Positions 62,013 to 64,000 of a stretch of 64,000 bases of DNA are shown one piece after another; the stretch's first letter is position 1; the number at the start of each line of letters is the position of its first letter. Both the position numbers and the translations under genes were made by a program. The notes below the pieces were generated by a model. That model made no database searches. It saw only the letters and a list, made by a program, of their open reading frames with translations, and was not told the DNA's origin. The DNA is taken from the NCBI GenBank assembly GCA_008360975.2, contig CM039182.1, forward strand, positions 84,847,405 to 84,911,404, read 5' to 3'. The DNA is from Lichenostomus cassidix (lineage: Eukaryota; Chordata; Aves; Passeriformes; Meliphagidae).

Positions 62013-64000
62013 TCTCAGTTTTATTCCCTCAGTTGTTGAAAGCAACATTCTCACTAACTCTACTGGTAGATAAATTTTGTATACTTTTCAAGGGAACCCT
62101 TTAAAACCTGCAAAGAACAGAAGGCTCACACTGAGGAATCTGTATTGAAGAAATTGATTAATGAATTCTTCCAGTTTGGCTTAGGCCACAGACAGTAAGT
62201 TTTATCACAAGCAACTACTGTTAAAAGCTACAAGATTAGATATGGAGCTGACTGATGTACCACAATTTATTGCAATCACAATTTTAGTTTGTTTATATAG
62301 ACTGTAAGACACTTGGATTTTACTGAATTGTTTATTCTGTGCTTCCTCAACTGGACATTAAGAGCCAAATTGTTCTCTAAAGAGTTTGAAGATGCGTGAG
62401 AAATTAAGATAGAGAAAACAATAAGAAAAATTACCTGCAGTTCCTTTGAAAGATTAAAAATACCATTTACAGCTTTTGCTGGATTAACTAATTCTTATTC
62501 CTATATCAAGCGTCATTAATTTGTATATTCATCCTCATCATAATAGCCATATTTGCATAAAAATAACACTTCAGAATCATTATTCAGGTGTCAGATTCAC
62601 AAGCAGCCTACTTTTAATGCCAAACCATTCTTTGTTGAGTTCTCTATGGAGAGAGAGGAGGGGGGGAAGAGAGAGAGAGGGAGAAAATGTCCCTAATGAA
62701 TATTCCCATGAAAGTAAGTTGTCTTCTTACGGGCTGAGCTTATAGGACCAAGGCTGTATTCCAGCAGGTAGAATTTTAAAAAATTCACTCATTTATCCCT
62801 TGATGCAGCCAAACCAACACACATCCCATTACTCAAATTTGCCCATGCAAAGATCAGAATTTAGTGTGTTTTGTGTACAAACACACAAACTGTGTGTCTG
62901 TGTGAAAACTGAACTGTCAGCCAGCTGGTTATTTCTCTGGGGTTAAGAACAACCACTAGAGAATTGCAATCTCTGATTGGGTGTTTGTCTTTAACCCAGT
63001 GTCTAAAGAGACAAATCTTACACAGATCTACTACCTGTATGTGTACACATCTATCATCTTGTCTGCTGTCAATAGTTCTCTAACAAGGAACCAAAAAAAA
63101 CCCAAGTATTCTGATGATATTAAACTCTGTCAAGGACTTCAGGACAAGTTCCTGAATCCAGAAAGGCTGACTGGTGAACAAAAAAATAAAAAAGGAATAC
63201 AGGAGCCACAGTAAAAAACAAGCATACTGTAAAGCAAATTCTTATAATGAGACAGCAAAAAATTCACACGTGGGAAAATACAGTTTGAAGATGTTATAAA
63301 TAACTAATCTAATAGGTCAGTTCTGTTACTCCCTCTAAATGTCTCAAAACCAAGACCTGAAATAAATCAGTCCATTTTGAAATTCCTTCAAAAACCCACC
63401 TGCACCTTTGGCATTCTGGGTACTTCTCCCCACCTCCAGCTTTGCACTTTTTTTTCTGAAGCTCAATTCTGAGCTGGCAATGCAATTGCATTTATACACA
63501 TGAAGGGAGCAGCCAGTGAAAACTCACCAGGTGTACCAACACAATACCTTTCCAAAATGAAAATAAGTGCTCAGAAGCCCAGAGAAAAAAGCAAACAGAA
63601 AGAAAAAAGAAGAAACAGTCCAATGTTTGTGTTTTATCTGCAGCACTGAAGGCATGCTTATAGAAATTATTAGTGACAATAGCTGTGGAACTGTATAATT
63701 TAAATCCCACCACAAGAAATTATATCTTCACATTCAGTAATTAGATAAAATTTATTGACCAGCAAATACATCCATAGGAAAGTAGAAAAATATCTGAAAA
63801 ACATCTGAAAATATTTCAAAACACATTAAATTATCTTGGAATACTAAGTGCAGGGCATCTCTCAGAATTTGGCTCCAGTGATGGGACAATGCAATAACCA
63901 TTATCTACTTTGCCAGAACTATGAAAAAAAATCTATTTTTTCCATTTGATTTAAATTCAGGCAACTTTATTGAGAAATTTATTATATCTTGTTTCTAACA
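62013..64000. other. Unique AT-rich non-coding DNA
   Basis: No gene recognised. It contains a purine-rich run at 62,648-62,687 and an alternating GT/CA inverted repeat at 62,864-62,886 (gtgtgttt / aaacacac). Open frames are under 80 codons. Confidence 0.55.
62648..62687 (+). repeat. (GA)n/G-rich purine run
   Basis: A 40-nt purine-only stretch of GA units with a G7 block in the middle. Confidence 0.85.

Noticed and set aside
1..64000. Search for CRISPR arrays, bacterial operons, tRNA/rRNA genes and mitochondrial insertions
   Set aside because: No regularly spaced repeats, ribosome-binding-site-led gene clusters, cloverleaf genes or recognisable mitochondrial genes were seen. The content is that of vertebrate nuclear DNA.

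Overview
The window is AT-rich, non-coding DNA from a bird nuclear genome. The lineage call rests on repeats recognised by eye. Several are CR1 retrotransposon copies of avian type. Two carry the C-terminal reverse-transcriptase reading frame, and one ends in the characteristic CTATGAT-type tail. There are also long terminal repeats (LTRs) of avian endogenous-retrovirus type. The order within birds cannot be settled from what is visible. No exon of a known protein-coding gene, rRNA, tRNA or known microRNA was recognised. The longest open frames (about 130-190 codons) either lie inside repeats or are about as long as chance allows in 64 kb of AT-rich DNA. The stretch looks like a gene desert or the inside of a very large intron.

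Layout: 1-2,051 unique DNA; 2,052-2,806 CR1 (+); about 10 kb unique; 12,750-13,966 a GC- and CpG-rich solo LTR (-) with near-perfect 6-bp target duplication, directly followed by a degraded CR1 (+) to 14,505; about 7 kb unique; 21,545-22,062 CR1 (-); 24,495-24,966 a compact solo LTR (+) with near-perfect 6-bp duplication; 28,700-29,260 a probable LTR (+); about 7.3 kb with no recognisable repeat; 36,570-37,290 an ancient CR1/L3-like fragment (+) and 37,372-37,466 the 3' tip of an ERVL-type LTR; 40,280-40,675 CR1 (+); 48,581-48,875 an unbroken 295-nt purine tract; 53,790-54,345 a probable ancient CR1-like fragment (-); 58,988-59,037 a symmetric hairpin with two E-boxes; 61,411-62,007 an ERVL-type solo LTR (-) with a perfect 5-bp duplication; unique DNA to the end.

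The only gene-expression signals that can be supported are those inside the LTRs (TATA boxes, poly(A) signals, CCAAT repeats). No genes are seen to work together here. I found no evidence of a new multi-gene system. The items most worth a second look are the E-box hairpin, the polypurine tract, and the CpG-rich antisense LTR with its tandem CCAAT-bearing U3 repeats.
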